64,000 nucleotides of DNA from the NCBI GenBank assembly GCA_036389035.1, contig DASVQQ010000017.1:25144-89143 (forward strand), read 5' to 3'. Made by a program: the position numbers and the translations under genes. The notes beneath the pieces are model-generated. The model had not been told where the DNA came from, did no database searches, and saw only the letters and a list, made by a program, of their open reading frames with translations. Source of the DNA: Jatrophihabitans sp. (GTDB lineage: Bacteria; Actinomycetota; Actinomycetes; Mycobacteriales; Jatrophihabitantaceae). This document shows positions 1 through 7,679 of the stretch, piece after piece; the stretch's first letter is position 1, and the number at the start of each line of letters is the position of its first letter.

Positions 1-224
1 TCATTCCCGCGGCGTGGTTCCCGCTGCTCAAGGAGGACAGCGTGCCGGCTGAGCTGTGGTATGACCGGGACGGCGGCGGGCTGTACATGGTGGACATGCA
101 CGCGGCATTACCCGAGGACCCACCGGTTCCGATGCACGCATCCATGACCGAGCTCGTCGAGTCGCTCATCGACTACGTCGACACGCCGGAACCGGGCAGC
201 CGCAACCGCCAAGTGCCCGGCTGA
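1..224 (+). CDS. C-terminal part of an unidentified protein (5' end outside window)
   Basis: The reading frame is open from the first bases of the window to a TGA at 222-224, so this is the 3' part of a gene that starts upstream. About 73 residues are visible, including YDRDGGGLYMVD and a closing MTELVESLIDYVD stretch. The pattern of an aromatic/Gly turn followed by 'S-x-x-E-hydrophobic' helix resembles the end of SMI1/KNR4 (SUKH) domains, but the visible part is too short to assign. It runs convergently into the hydrolase pair with a 27-nt gap. An internal GTG at 42 could be mistaken for the start, but the frame continues upstream without a stop. Confidence 0.5.
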   Translation, partial: IPAAWFPLLKEDSVPAELWYDRDGGGLYMVDMHAALPEDPPVPMHASMTELVESLIDYVDTPEPGSRNRQVPG

Positions 225-251
225 GCCGGCAGTGACAGCTGACCGGCCTGC

Positions 252-1397
252 TCAGGCCTGAACCGCGTACCGCCAGAAATCCTGCATCACGATGGGCGCC
301 GTCGGCGCGGACAACGTCAGCTGGCTGAGCAGGATCGTGATGAGGCCGGTGGCGGGCACCAGGTAGGCCGCCGTCCCGGTGCCGCCGATCCAGCCATAAC
401 GTCCCGGCACGTTCCACGGGTCGATGGGCTGGATGTCGACCGAGCCGCCGTAACCCCAGCCCTGGCCCTCCAGGAAGATCTCGCCGGCCGCGCGCTGGGC
501 CGCGGTCAGGTGATCGGTGGTCATCATTCGCACCGACTCCGGTGACAGGAGTTGCCGGCCGTCAACCGTCCCGCCGTTGATCAGCAGCCGGGCGAAGGCG
601 TGCCAGTCATCGACGGTGGACACCAGCCCGCCGGAACCGGAAGCGAAAACGGGTGGGCTGCTCCATCGCTGGTCCGGGCCCTCGACCAGCTCAAGCTCGC
701 CCGCCGGATTGGCCTGGTAATAGCTGGTGAATCGGTCCAGCTTGCCGGCCGGCACCTCGAACCCGGTGTCGGTCATGCCGAGCGGTTCGAACAGCCGCTC
801 GGCCAGGAACTCGGCCAGCGGGCGCCCGGCGACCCTGGCGATCAGCACGCTGAGGATGTCGTAGCAGGTGTTGTACAGCCAGGCATCGCCCGGCTGGTCC
901 AGCAGCGGAATCCGGGCCAGCCGGGCCAGCCACTCGTCCGGCCCCGGAAACGAGGGTCCCGGCCGCTCCTCCGGCTCCAGGTCCGCCAGCGGCTCCAATG
1001 CCGGCAGCGAGAAGTCCGACGAGTAGCCGTACCCGGCGCGTGAGCTGAGTACGTGCTCCACGGTGATCGGCCGGACCGCGGGCACCACGTCCTCGACCGG
1101 GCTGGCCGGCGTGCGCACCACCGACGGGGACGCGAGCTCGGGCAGCCACTGGGCGACCGGGTCCCCCAGCGCCATCCGGCCGTCATCGACCAGCGTCATG
1201 GCCGCCGCGGCGATGATCGGCTTGGTGATCGAGGCGATCCGGAAGATCGAGTCCCTGGCCATCGGCGTGCCACTCCGCACGTCGACCAGGCCGGCCACCT
1301 GCACGTCGACGTCCTCGCCCCGGGCGATCAGGGCGACCAGCCCGGGTTCTGGCCCGCTGTCGACGTGCTCGTCGAGGATGTCGCGCAGGCCGGTCAT
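252..1397 (-). CDS. Serine hydrolase of the class C beta-lactamase/esterase family (copy A)
   Basis: A 381-residue protein of the beta-lactamase/transpeptidase-like family (AmpC/EstB type). It has the nucleophile motif S56-I-T-K59, the Tyr-Asn pair Y175-N176 and a GGTGT stretch (338-342) where the KTG/HTG motif normally lies. No signal peptide is visible, so a cytosolic esterase or D-aminopeptidase-like role is more likely than beta-lactam resistance. The ATG at 1397 shares its A with the TGA of copy B (TGATG), so translation is probably coupled. Copy B, immediately upstream in the transcript, is a close paralogue with the same spacing of motifs; the two arose by tandem duplication. Substrate unknown. 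Confidence 0.88.
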   Translation of the reverse strand: MTGLRDILDEHVDSGPEPGLVALIARGEDVDVQVAGLVDVRSGTPMARDSIFRIASITKPIIAAAAMTLVDDGRMALGDPVAQWLPELASPSVVRTPASPVEDVVPAVRPITVEHVLSSRAGYGYSSDFSLPALEPLADLEPEERPGPSFPGPDEWLARLARIPLLDQPGDAWLYNTCYDILSVLIARVAGRPLAEFLAERLFEPLGMTDTGFEVPAGKLDRFTSYYQANPAGELELVEGPDQRWSSPPVFASGSGGLVSTVDDWHAFARLLINGGTVDGRQLLSPESVRMMTTDHLTAAQRAAGEIFLEGQGWGYGGSVDIQPIDPWNVPGRYGWIGGTGTAAYLVPATGLITILLSQLTLSAPTAPIVMQDFWRYAVQA

Positions 1398-2548
1398 CAG
1401 CTCGCCCCCTCGGTAGCCGCGTACTGCCAGAAGTCCCGCATCACCGGCGGCGGCGACGGACTGGTCATCTCCTGCTGGGTCAGCAGGATCGTGATCGCGC
1501 CGGTGGCGGCGATGAGATGCGCCGCCGTTCCGGTGCCGCCGATCCAACCGTAACGTCCCGGCACGTTCCACGGGTCGCGGGATTCGACGTCGACCGAGCC
1601 GCCGAAGCCCCAGCCCTGGCCTTCCAGGAACAGCTCGCCGGCCTCCCGCTGGGCTGCGGTCAGCTGATCCGTGGTCATCATCCGCACCGACTCCGCCGAC
1701 AGCAGCCGGCGCCCGCCCGCGGTTCCGTCGTTGATCAGCATTCGGAAGAAGGCGTGCACGTCATCGACGGTGGACACCAGCCCGCCGGCCCCGGACGGGA
1801 ACGCCGGCGCAACCCGCCATTGCCCCTCGAGATCCTCGATCCGTTCGAGCTCGCCCGCCTCATTCCTCCAGTAGAGGCTGGCGAACCGGTCCCACTTGTC
1901 GGCCGGCACCTCGAACCCGGTGTCGCTCATACCGAGCGGTTCGAACAGCCGCTCGGCCAGGAACTCGGGCAACGGACGCCCGGCCACCCTGGCGATCAGC
2001 ACGCTGAGGATGTCGGAGCTGGTGTTGTACAACCAGCTCTCCCCCGGCTGGCTCAGCAGCGGAATGCGGGCCAGCCGGGCCAGCCACTCGTCCGGCGCGG
2101 GAAACAGCCGCGGCTGCGGCCCCGGCTGCAATTCGAGCAGCAGTCGCATCACCGGCAGCGAGAAGTCCGACGGAAAGCCGTACCCGGCGCGCGAGCTGAG
2201 CAGGTCGTACACGGTCATCGGCTTGCGGGCCGGCACCACGTCCTCCACCGGGCTGGCCGGCGTGCGCAGCACCGGCGTCGACCCGAGCTCGGGCAACCAC
2301 TGCGCGACCGGGTCCGCCAGCGCCATCCGGCCGTCGTCGACCAGCGTCATGGCCGCCGCGGCGATGATCGGCTTGGTGACCGAGGCGATCCGAAAGATCG
2401 AGTCCCTGGCCATCGGCGCGCCGCTGCGCACGTCGGCCAGACCGGCCACCTGCACGTCGACGTCCCCGCCCCGAGCGACCAGGGCCACCAGCCCGGGCGC
2501 CGATCCACTGTCGACGTGCCTCTGCAGCAAGCCCCGCAGGTCAGTCAC
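1397..2548 (-). CDS. Serine hydrolase of the class C beta-lactamase/esterase family (copy B)
   Basis: A 383-residue paralogue of the gene that follows it in transcription. S56-V-T-K59, a YNT motif and the GGTGT box near residue 340 occur at the same positions as in copy A. Long blocks are identical between the two (for example the region around MARDSIFRIAS). The GTG start at 2548 overlaps the TGA of the upstream VOC gene (GTGA), and the gene ends in a TGATG junction with copy A, so VOC-B-A form a three-gene coupled operon. Differences cluster at residues 110-170 and 220-260, the likely substrate-facing loops. An in-frame extension upstream exists but lies inside the VOC gene and is unlikely. 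Confidence 0.88.
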   Translation of the reverse strand: MTDLRGLLQRHVDSGSAPGLVALVARGGDVDVQVAGLADVRSGAPMARDSIFRIASVTKPIIAAAAMTLVDDGRMALADPVAQWLPELGSTPVLRTPASPVEDVVPARKPMTVYDLLSSRAGYGFPSDFSLPVMRLLLELQPGPQPRLFPAPDEWLARLARIPLLSQPGESWLYNTSSDILSVLIARVAGRPLPEFLAERLFEPLGMSDTGFEVPADKWDRFASLYWRNEAGELERIEDLEGQWRVAPAFPSGAGGLVSTVDDVHAFFRMLINDGTAGGRRLLSAESVRMMTTDQLTAAQREAGELFLEGQGWGFGGSVDVESRDPWNVPGRYGWIGGTGTAAHLIAATGAITILLTQQEMTSPSPPPVMRDFWQYAATEGAS

Positions 2549-2952
2549 CAGTCCACCTGCGTCCTGACCATCCAGACGTGGCCGTCCAGGTCGGCGAAGG
2601 CCCCCGCGTACCCCCAGAGTTGAGGTCCGGGCGCCGTGACGATCGAAGCCCCGGCGCCCTGCGCGCGCCGCACCAGCTCGTCGACCTCGGCGTCGGTGTC
2701 CGTTCCGATGATCAGCACGCATTCGCTGGTGCCGGGCGGCGCGACCTCGTGGTCTCCGCTGATCCACCCGAAGCCGCCGGTGGGCACGAGCATCAGCCGG
2801 ACGCCGCCGGTGAGCTCGAACTGCAGCGGCTCCGGCACGCCGTCGTCGGCCGGCTCGCCCACCGCCTCGAAGCCCAATCCGTCGCGGTAGAAGGCGAAAG
2901 CCGCCGTGCGGTCAGCGATCGGCAGGCTCACCACAATCGGATGCGAGAGCAT
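2545..2952 (-). CDS. VOC (glyoxalase/bleomycin resistance-like) family protein
   Basis: A 135-residue single vicinal-oxygen-chelate domain: beta-alpha-beta-beta-beta repeats starting with PIVVSLPIADRTAAFAFYRDGLGF and ending with DLDGHVWMV. Family members bind a metal and act as glyoxalases, dioxygenases or drug-binding proteins; the substrate here cannot be read. This is the first gene of the operon that continues into the two class C-like hydrolases; the 4-nt GTGA overlap with copy B suggests coupled translation. A purine-rich stretch (GGGGAGGGG on the minus strand) lies just before the ATG. Confidence 0.85.
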   Translation of the reverse strand: MLSHPIVVSLPIADRTAAFAFYRDGLGFEAVGEPADDGVPEPLQFELTGGVRLMLVPTGGFGWISGDHEVAPPGTSECVLIIGTDTDAEVDELVRRAQGAGASIVTAPGPQLWGYAGAFADLDGHVWMVRTQVDW

Positions 2953-3011
2953 CGACCCCTCCCCTGGTTCCTCTGGCGTCGCCAGCTTAGGACTGACGGC
3001 GGAGCTCAGAC

Positions 3012-3509
3012 TCAGGGGCGGTTCGGGTCCGGGTGCAGCACGTAGAACAGCGACCAGGCCGGCGCGGACGGGTCGTCGGGCAGCGCTGAGACCTCGTTCA
3101 GCAGGTTCAGCAGCCGGTCGCGGAAGTCGGCCAGGTGCTCCGGCGCGAGTCGCAGGCCGAGCCGGGCGATCTCCACCTCCTCGCGGGGCACCAGGGCGAG
3201 CTCCTCCAGAAAGGCGTTCAGCAGCGAGCGGTCGATCGCCGGGGCGCTGACCTGCCAGGACTTTCGGGTTGCCAGGTAAGGGATCTCCCGCGCGCCGCGG
3301 GCGCCGCGCCGCTCAGGTTGGGGTTGCAGGAAGCCGGTCCGCACCAGCGTCCGGATGTGGTGCAGGATGCTGGCCGGGTCGCGTTCGAGGATCGCGGCGA
3401 TCTCCTTGTTGGTGTGGCCCTCCCCCAGGCAGATCCGCAGGATGCGCAACCGCAGCGCCGAGGCCAGCGCCTTGGCCTCCTCGTCGGTCGCCGGTGTCCG
3501 CTGGTCCAT
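3012..3509 (-). CDS. Winged-helix (ArsR-like) transcriptional regulator
   Basis: A 165-residue regulator. Residues about 10-75 form a winged helix with recognition segment GHTNKEIAAILERDPASILHH, as in ArsR/TrmB-like repressors; the C-terminal half is an alpha-helical ligand or dimer domain. I chose the ATG at 3509 because a -10 box (TAGAGT, 3517-3522) lies exactly 7 nt before it and a -35 (TTGGCA, 3540-3545) 17 nt further, giving a leaderless transcript; a longer frame to 3545 would begin inside the operator. The gene is divergent from an MFS exporter, and the shared palindrome at 3524-3553 overlaps both promoters, so it probably represses itself and the exporter. Confidence 0.88.
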   Translation of the reverse strand: MDQRTPATDEEAKALASALRLRILRICLGEGHTNKEIAAILERDPASILHHIRTLVRTGFLQPQPERRGARGAREIPYLATRKSWQVSAPAIDRSLLNAFLEELALVPREEVEIARLGLRLAPEHLADFRDRLLNLLNEVSALPDDPSAPAWSLFYVLHPDPNRP

Positions 3510-3523
3510 GACCCAGACTCTAG

Positions 3524-3553
3524 CCAAGTGATTGACAAATGCCAATCACTTGG
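3524..3553. promoter_or_regulatory. Perfect inverted repeat operator between divergent regulator and exporter
   Basis: Two 11-bp arms, CCAAGTGATTG (3524-3534) and CAATCACTTGG (3543-3553), are exact reverse complements separated by 8 bp. The palindrome contains the TTGACA-like -35 of the exporter (3532-3537) and the -35 (3540-3545) of the regulator. A dimer of the adjacent winged-helix protein is the obvious candidate ligand; binding would block both promoters. Confidence 0.82.
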
Positions 3554-3567
3554 CACACGATGGCGAC

Positions 3568-4830
3568 GTGACCGCTGACCTCGACCACCCCAGGCGTGGC
3601 GGCCTGTGGCACCACCCGGAGTTCCGGCGGCTGTGGATCGGCGAGAGCATCAGCCAGTTTGGCTCCACCATCAGCCAGCTGGCGCTGCCGCTGGTCGCGA
3701 TTCTCATCGTGCAGGCAAGCACCTTCGAGGTCGGGCTGCTGGTGATGTTCGAGATGGCCGCGTTCCTGCTGGTGGGCCTGCCGGCCGGCGCCTGGGTGGA
3801 CCGGATGCGGTTTCGCAGCGTGCTGATCCTCAACGACGTGCTGCGCGCGCTGGCGCTGGCGTCGGTGCCGCTCGCGCAGTGGCTGGGCGTGCTCGGCATG
3901 GAGCAGCTGTACGTGGTCGCGCTGCTGGTCGGGGTGTGCACGGTGTTCTTCGACGTGGCCTACCAGTCCTTCCTGCCGCAACTGGTCGAGCGCGAGCAGC
4001 TGGTGGAGGCCAATGCCAAGCTGCAGGCGAGTGAATCGGTGATGCAGATCAGCGGGCCGAGCGTCGGCGGGCTGCTCATCCAGGTGCTGACCGCGCCGTA
4101 CGCGGTGCTGCTCGACGCGTTCAGCTTTCTCTGGTCGGCGTCCTGGGTGGCCGCCATCAGGACCAGGCCGGCAAAGCCCGAGCGCCGGCCCGACCGCAAC
4201 CTGCGCCGCGAGATCGGCGAGGGTTTGCGCTTCGTGGTGGGCAACCCGCTGCTGCGTCCGATCGCGCTGTGCACCGGTGCGGCGAACCTGTTCGGCTCGA
4301 TGGCGACCGCGGTGTTCTACGTGCTGCTGGCCCGCGAGCTGAGCCTGTCCCCCGGCCTGATCGGCCTGCTCGGCTCGACCTCGGCGATCGGCGGGCTGGC
4401 CGGCTCATTCGTGGCCCGCCGGTTCGCCGAACGGGTCGGGCAGGGCCCGGCGATCTGGATCTCGTCGCTGGCGATGGCGCCGTTCGGGTTCGTCGCGCCG
4501 TTCGTGCAGCGCGACTGGACGCTGGCGTTGCTGGCCTTCGCCCAGGGCGCGATGTGGCTGTGCGTGGTCGTCTACAACATCACCCAGGTCAGCTTCCGGC
4601 AGGGGCTGTGCCCGCCCGCGCTGCTCGGCCGGATGAACGCGACGATGCGCTTTCTGGTGTGGGGCACCATGCCGGTCGGCGGCTTTCTCGGCGGGCTGCT
4701 CGGCTCGATGATCGGCGTGCGGCAGACGCTGCTCGTGGTGGCGGTCGGCGGCGCGCTGTCGTTCCTGCCGGTCTTCCTGTCGCCGTTGCGGCGCATGCGC
4801 GAGCTGCCCTCCTACGCCGCTACGGTGTGA
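3568..4830 (+). CDS. MFS efflux transporter (MFS_3 type, 12 TM)
   Basis: A 420-residue inner-membrane transporter of the major facilitator superfamily, MFS_3 (macrolide/enterobactin-exporter-like) branch. It opens with FRRLWIGESISQFGSTISQ, typical of that branch, and shows about twelve hydrophobic segments with the loop-2 motif G-x-x-x-D-R-x-x-x-R (GAWVDRMRFR). The GTG at 3568 is preferred over a TTG at 3532, because the TTG lies in the -35/operator; TTGACA (3532-3537) and a weak CACGAT (3556-3561) put the transcription start at about the GTG. It is followed 2 nt later by a PLP enzyme gene and is divergent from its probable repressor. Confidence 0.88.
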   Translation: MTADLDHPRRGGLWHHPEFRRLWIGESISQFGSTISQLALPLVAILIVQASTFEVGLLVMFEMAAFLLVGLPAGAWVDRMRFRSVLILNDVLRALALASVPLAQWLGVLGMEQLYVVALLVGVCTVFFDVAYQSFLPQLVEREQLVEANAKLQASESVMQISGPSVGGLLIQVLTAPYAVLLDAFSFLWSASWVAAIRTRPAKPERRPDRNLRREIGEGLRFVVGNPLLRPIALCTGAANLFGSMATAVFYVLLARELSLSPGLIGLLGSTSAIGGLAGSFVARRFAERVGQGPAIWISSLAMAPFGFVAPFVQRDWTLALLAFAQGAMWLCVVVYNITQVSFRQGLCPPALLGRMNATMRFLVWGTMPVGGFLGGLLGSMIGVRQTLLVVAVGGALSFLPVFLSPLRRMRELPSYAATV

Positions 4831-4832
4831 TC

Positions 4833-5825
4833 ATGACGACGGATGCGGCCACAGCGGCGCCGCGGGTGACGCTCGGCAGCTGGCCCACGGCGCTTGAGCC
4901 GGCGCCCCGGCTGGCCGCGGCGCTGGGGCTGAACAGCGATGACCTGTGGATCAAGCGCGAGGACCTCGGCGGCCTGGGCGGTGGCGGCAACAAGCTGCGC
5001 AAGCTGGAGTTCTCGGTCGGCGCCGCGCTGGCAGAGGGCGCTGACACCCTGGTCACCATCGGCGGGGCGCAGAGCAACCACGCCCGGCTGACCGCCGCGG
5101 TCGGCGTCCGGCTGGGCCTGCAGGTGGTGCTGGTGTTTCCCGGCAGCTACGACGGAGTCCGCGGCGGCAACGTCGCGCTGGACGGATTGTTCGGCGCTCG
5201 CGTGCACTGGGCCGGTGACGTGGACTTCGTGGGACTGGGCGAGGTCGCAGCCGCTATCACCGAGCAGCTGCGGGCCGGTGGAGCTCGTCCGGTGCTGCTG
5301 GGCCTGGGCGGCTCCAGCGCCATCGCCTCCCGCGGCTACCTCGAGGCCGGTCATGAGCTGCTCGGCCAGCTGCCGGACCTGCACACCGCGGTCGTCGCCC
5401 TCGGCTCGGGCGGGACGATGGCCGGGCTGGTGGCCGCGCTCGGGCCGGAGCGGGTGTTCGGGGTGGAAGTCGGCGCCCTGGTCGATCCGGCCGGCACGGT
5501 GGCCGAGCTGGCCGGCCAGGTCGGCCCGCGGGCGGTCGCCGCCGAGGAGCTGCGGATCAGCCTCGACCAGATCGGCGCCGGTTACCCCGACGTGACCGAT
5601 CAGTCCATGGCGGCGATGCGCCTGGTCGGGCGCACCGAGGCCCTGGTGCTGGACCCGATCTACACCGGCCGTGCCATGGCCGCCCTGGTGGCGGCCGTCT
5701 CGGACGGCACGATCGCCGCGGGCGTGAAGACGGTGTTCCTGCACACCGGCGGCATGCCGGGGCTGTTCGGATATCAGGACGCGATCAACCGGGCCGAGCA
5801 GGGCCTGGGCCACTACCCCGGCTGA
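4833..5825 (+). CDS. D-cysteine desulfhydrase/ACC deaminase-like PLP enzyme
   Basis: A 330-residue fold-type II PLP enzyme. The Schiff-base lysine is K54 in GGGNKLRKLE; the carboxylate-binding loop S81-N82-H83 follows in GGAQSNHARL; a Gly-rich phosphate loop (ALGSGGTMAGL) lies near residue 195. The family includes D-cysteine desulfhydrase (D-cysteine to pyruvate, H2S and ammonia) and ACC deaminase; which reaction applies cannot be decided here. The ATG is only 2 nt after the MFS stop codon, so the two genes form one operon, perhaps exporting and degrading a toxic amino acid or its derivative. Confidence 0.88.
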   Translation: MTTDAATAAPRVTLGSWPTALEPAPRLAAALGLNSDDLWIKREDLGGLGGGGNKLRKLEFSVGAALAEGADTLVTIGGAQSNHARLTAAVGVRLGLQVVLVFPGSYDGVRGGNVALDGLFGARVHWAGDVDFVGLGEVAAAITEQLRAGGARPVLLGLGGSSAIASRGYLEAGHELLGQLPDLHTAVVALGSGGTMAGLVAALGPERVFGVEVGALVDPAGTVAELAGQVGPRAVAAEELRISLDQIGAGYPDVTDQSMAAMRLVGRTEALVLDPIYTGRAMAALVAAVSDGTIAAGVKTVFLHTGGMPGLFGYQDAINRAEQGLGHYPG

Positions 5826-5848
5826 GGCATTGGCGAGATACTGCACGC

Positions 5849-6328
5849 ATGACCGGTTCTGACAAGGCCCTGGACCACCGCGCGATCGGGGTCGAGCTGT
5901 TCAACCGGGTGTGGGAGCTGATGGACAAGCAGGATCGCACCGTCGAAGAGGACGACGCGATGCTGCACATGGCGCACGCGTCGGCTCATCACTGGCGGGC
6001 CGAGGGCACCGGCGCGACGGCGAACAACCTGGCTCGCAGCGAATGGCAGGTGTCGCGGGTGTACGCGGTGCTCGGGCGCGGCGAGCCGGCCGGCTACCAC
6101 GCCCGGCGCTGCCTGCAGATCTGCCAGGCCAACGGGATCGGTGACTGGGACCTGGCCTTCGCCTACGAGGCGTTGGCCCGCGCCGCCGGTGTCGCGGGCG
6201 ATACGGCCGTTGCCGCCAGCTGGACCGACCAAGCCCTTCGAGCCGTTGAGGACATCGCCGAGGACGAGGACCGCAAAGCCGTGCTCACCGATCTGGCCAC
6301 CATCCCTGGATTGAGCGGTGGCGGCTGA
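5849..6328 (+). CDS. Conserved hypothetical protein, TPR-like helical
   Basis: A 159-residue, soluble, all-helical protein. The pattern NRVWELMDKQDRTVEEDDAMLHMAHASAHHW and later AFAYEALARAAGVAGD resembles paired tetratricopeptide-like helices found in small conserved actinobacterial proteins of unknown function. A GATACT hexamer at 5837-5842 lies 6 nt before the ATG, compatible with a leaderless transcript. No catalytic motif is visible. Confidence 0.75.
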   Translation: MTGSDKALDHRAIGVELFNRVWELMDKQDRTVEEDDAMLHMAHASAHHWRAEGTGATANNLARSEWQVSRVYAVLGRGEPAGYHARRCLQICQANGIGDWDLAFAYEALARAAGVAGDTAVAASWTDQALRAVEDIAEDEDRKAVLTDLATIPGLSGGG

Positions 6329-6403
6329 GCTGCCTGCTGCCGCCCATGACGAATGTCACCACTTTTGAGGATGACCCCACCCAGCCGGCCGGGGTTTACT
6401 TAG

Positions 6404-6505
6404 GTGCCGGTCCTGGATGCGACGGTGGGAAACCGCCAGCAGACGACGCTTAGCGTGGCAGTCGAGCATGGACGTTGCGGAAGGTTCGATTCCTCCCGAC
6501 GGCAC
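6404..6505 (+). ncRNA. tRNA-like structured element (not a canonical tRNA)
   Basis: The ends pair as GTGCCG-(bulged G)-TC (6404-6412) with GACGGCAC (6498-6505), like an acceptor stem. Just inside the 3' end is a T-arm-like hairpin, GGAAGG-TTCGATT-CCTCCC (6479-6496), with one A-C mismatch and a perfect TTCGATT loop. A GGTGG-GAAA-CCGCC hairpin (6424-6437) and two shorter hairpins lie between. About 102 nt long and followed by TTTT. No normal anticodon arm with U33 can be drawn and CCA is not encoded. It could be a decayed class II tRNA, an attachment-site remnant or a tRNA-like small RNA. Confidence 0.35.
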
Positions 6506-6520
6506 TTTTCGATAAGCGGG

Positions 6521-7072
6521 CTACTGGCCGAGGCGGCCGTCGATGCGCTCACGCAGCAGGTCCGCGTGGCCGTTGTGGCGCGCGTACTCCTCGACCATGT
6601 GCACCAGCAGCTCGCGCAGCGAGATCGGGTCCCCATTGCTGTCGACCCCGACGAAACCCAGGTCGGTGTCACGCGTGAACTGCTCAGCGAAGGCGACCTC
6701 CTCACGCCAGGCCGCCCACGCCTCGTCCACCACCGCCTGATCGGCCACTGCCCCGTCGAAGTCGCCGTCGGGCTCGTCCTCGGACTGGTAGCGCTTGGGC
6801 ACGTCCTGGCCGGCGAACCGCCGCCGGAACCAGCCACGCTCCACCTCGGCCATGTGCCGGAGCAGGCCGAGCAGCGACATCGTCGACGGCTCGACCGCAC
6901 GGCGGGCGAGCTGTTCGGGGTCCAGGCCCTCGCATTTGAGCTGCAGGGTCAGCCGCTGACCACGCAGGAACTCGGTCAGCGTCGCCCGCTCGTCGCCGAG
7001 CCTCGTACCGCCCTCGCGCGGGTCCTTGGCGGGGTCCATGAACAGATCGGCGCGGTGCTGGAGCTTCGTCAT
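6521..7072 (-). CDS. DinB/DUF664 family protein
   Basis: A 183-residue protein of the DinB-like four-helix-bundle superfamily (DUF664). The three metal-ligand histidines typical of the fold are visible as LLRHMAEVE (near 69), the SLRELLVHMVEEYARHNGHADLLRE segment (two more). Relatives include mycothiol- and bacillithiol-dependent enzymes; in an actinomycete a mycothiol-linked detoxification role is plausible but unproven. I use the ATG at 7072; the in-frame upstream extension is Arg-rich and has no start signal. Confidence 0.85.
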   Translation of the reverse strand: MTKLQHRADLFMDPAKDPREGGTRLGDERATLTEFLRGQRLTLQLKCEGLDPEQLARRAVEPSTMSLLGLLRHMAEVERGWFRRRFAGQDVPKRYQSEDEPDGDFDGAVADQAVVDEAWAAWREEVAFAEQFTRDTDLGFVGVDSNGDPISLRELLVHMVEEYARHNGHADLLRERIDGRLGQ

Positions 7073-7162
7073 GCCCTCATGCTCGCGGCGCCGCCTCGAC
7101 CAGGCAAGCGGATTGTGAGTGGCGGCTCGACGGCGGCTCACACCCGAGTGTTGGATGGTGGA

Positions 7163-7651
7163 ATGGAAGTCAGGGCCTGCTCAGCGAGCGATCTCGAGCT
7201 TCTGCGCGCGCAGTGGCCGACCCCGGACGACGTGGCCGGCGCGCATTTTGAACAGCAGCAAGGCAAAGCCGCGACGTTCCTCGTCTGTTGGGAAGCCGGC
7301 GAGGTATTGGGCTGGGCGCTCATCCAGTGGCGCGGATGCGTCGGCGAGAACGCCCGCACCGCCTTTCCGCACTGCGTCGAGGTCAACCACCTGCAGGTCC
7401 GCGAGCAACATCGAGGACGCGGCGCCGGCACTGCGATCCTTGCGACAGCCGAACAACAAGCGCGAACCAGCGGAGTAACTCAGATCGCGGTCAGCGCCAG
7501 TTTTGAAAACCCGAACGCTGCTCGGCTCTACCGGCGACTGGGATACCAGCCAACGGACGTAGTCGATGCGTGCTCCTACCGCTGGCGTGATGACCAGGGC
7601 GCCTGGCACGACGAGACGGAGTCGGCCGAGCTGCTGGTCAAGCTGCTCTGA
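7163..7651 (+). CDS. GNAT family N-acetyltransferase
   Basis: A 162-residue GNAT domain. The acetyl-CoA pyrophosphate loop is the QHRGRGAGTAI segment (near residue 90), following beta-4 CVEVNHLQV; the C-terminal NPNAARLYRRLGYQ is the usual motif B. Substrate is unknown. The ATG at 7163 follows GGTGGA and a TTGGAT hexamer 6 nt away, so the start may be leaderless or weakly SD-led. A long upstream frame is open by chance in this GC-rich DNA and overlaps the DinB gene antisense; it was not used. Confidence 0.87.
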   Translation: MEVRACSASDLELLRAQWPTPDDVAGAHFEQQQGKAATFLVCWEAGEVLGWALIQWRGCVGENARTAFPHCVEVNHLQVREQHRGRGAGTAILATAEQQARTSGVTQIAVSASFENPNAARLYRRLGYQPTDVVDACSYRWRDDQGAWHDETESAELLVKLL

Positions 7652-7679
7652 GGCGCCACCGCCTGACAGAATCGCCTGC

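Noticed and set aside
42..224. A 60-residue gene starting at the internal GTG
   Set aside because: The frame is open to the window edge, so this is the end of a longer gene, not a complete small one.
252..2548. Tandem genes as a beta-lactam resistance locus
   Set aside because: No export signal and the KTG motif is replaced; esterase-type hydrolases fit better.
6404..6505. A functional tRNA gene
   Set aside because: The T-arm looks right, but the anticodon arm lacks U33 and the acceptor stem has a bulge; kept only as a tRNA-like element.
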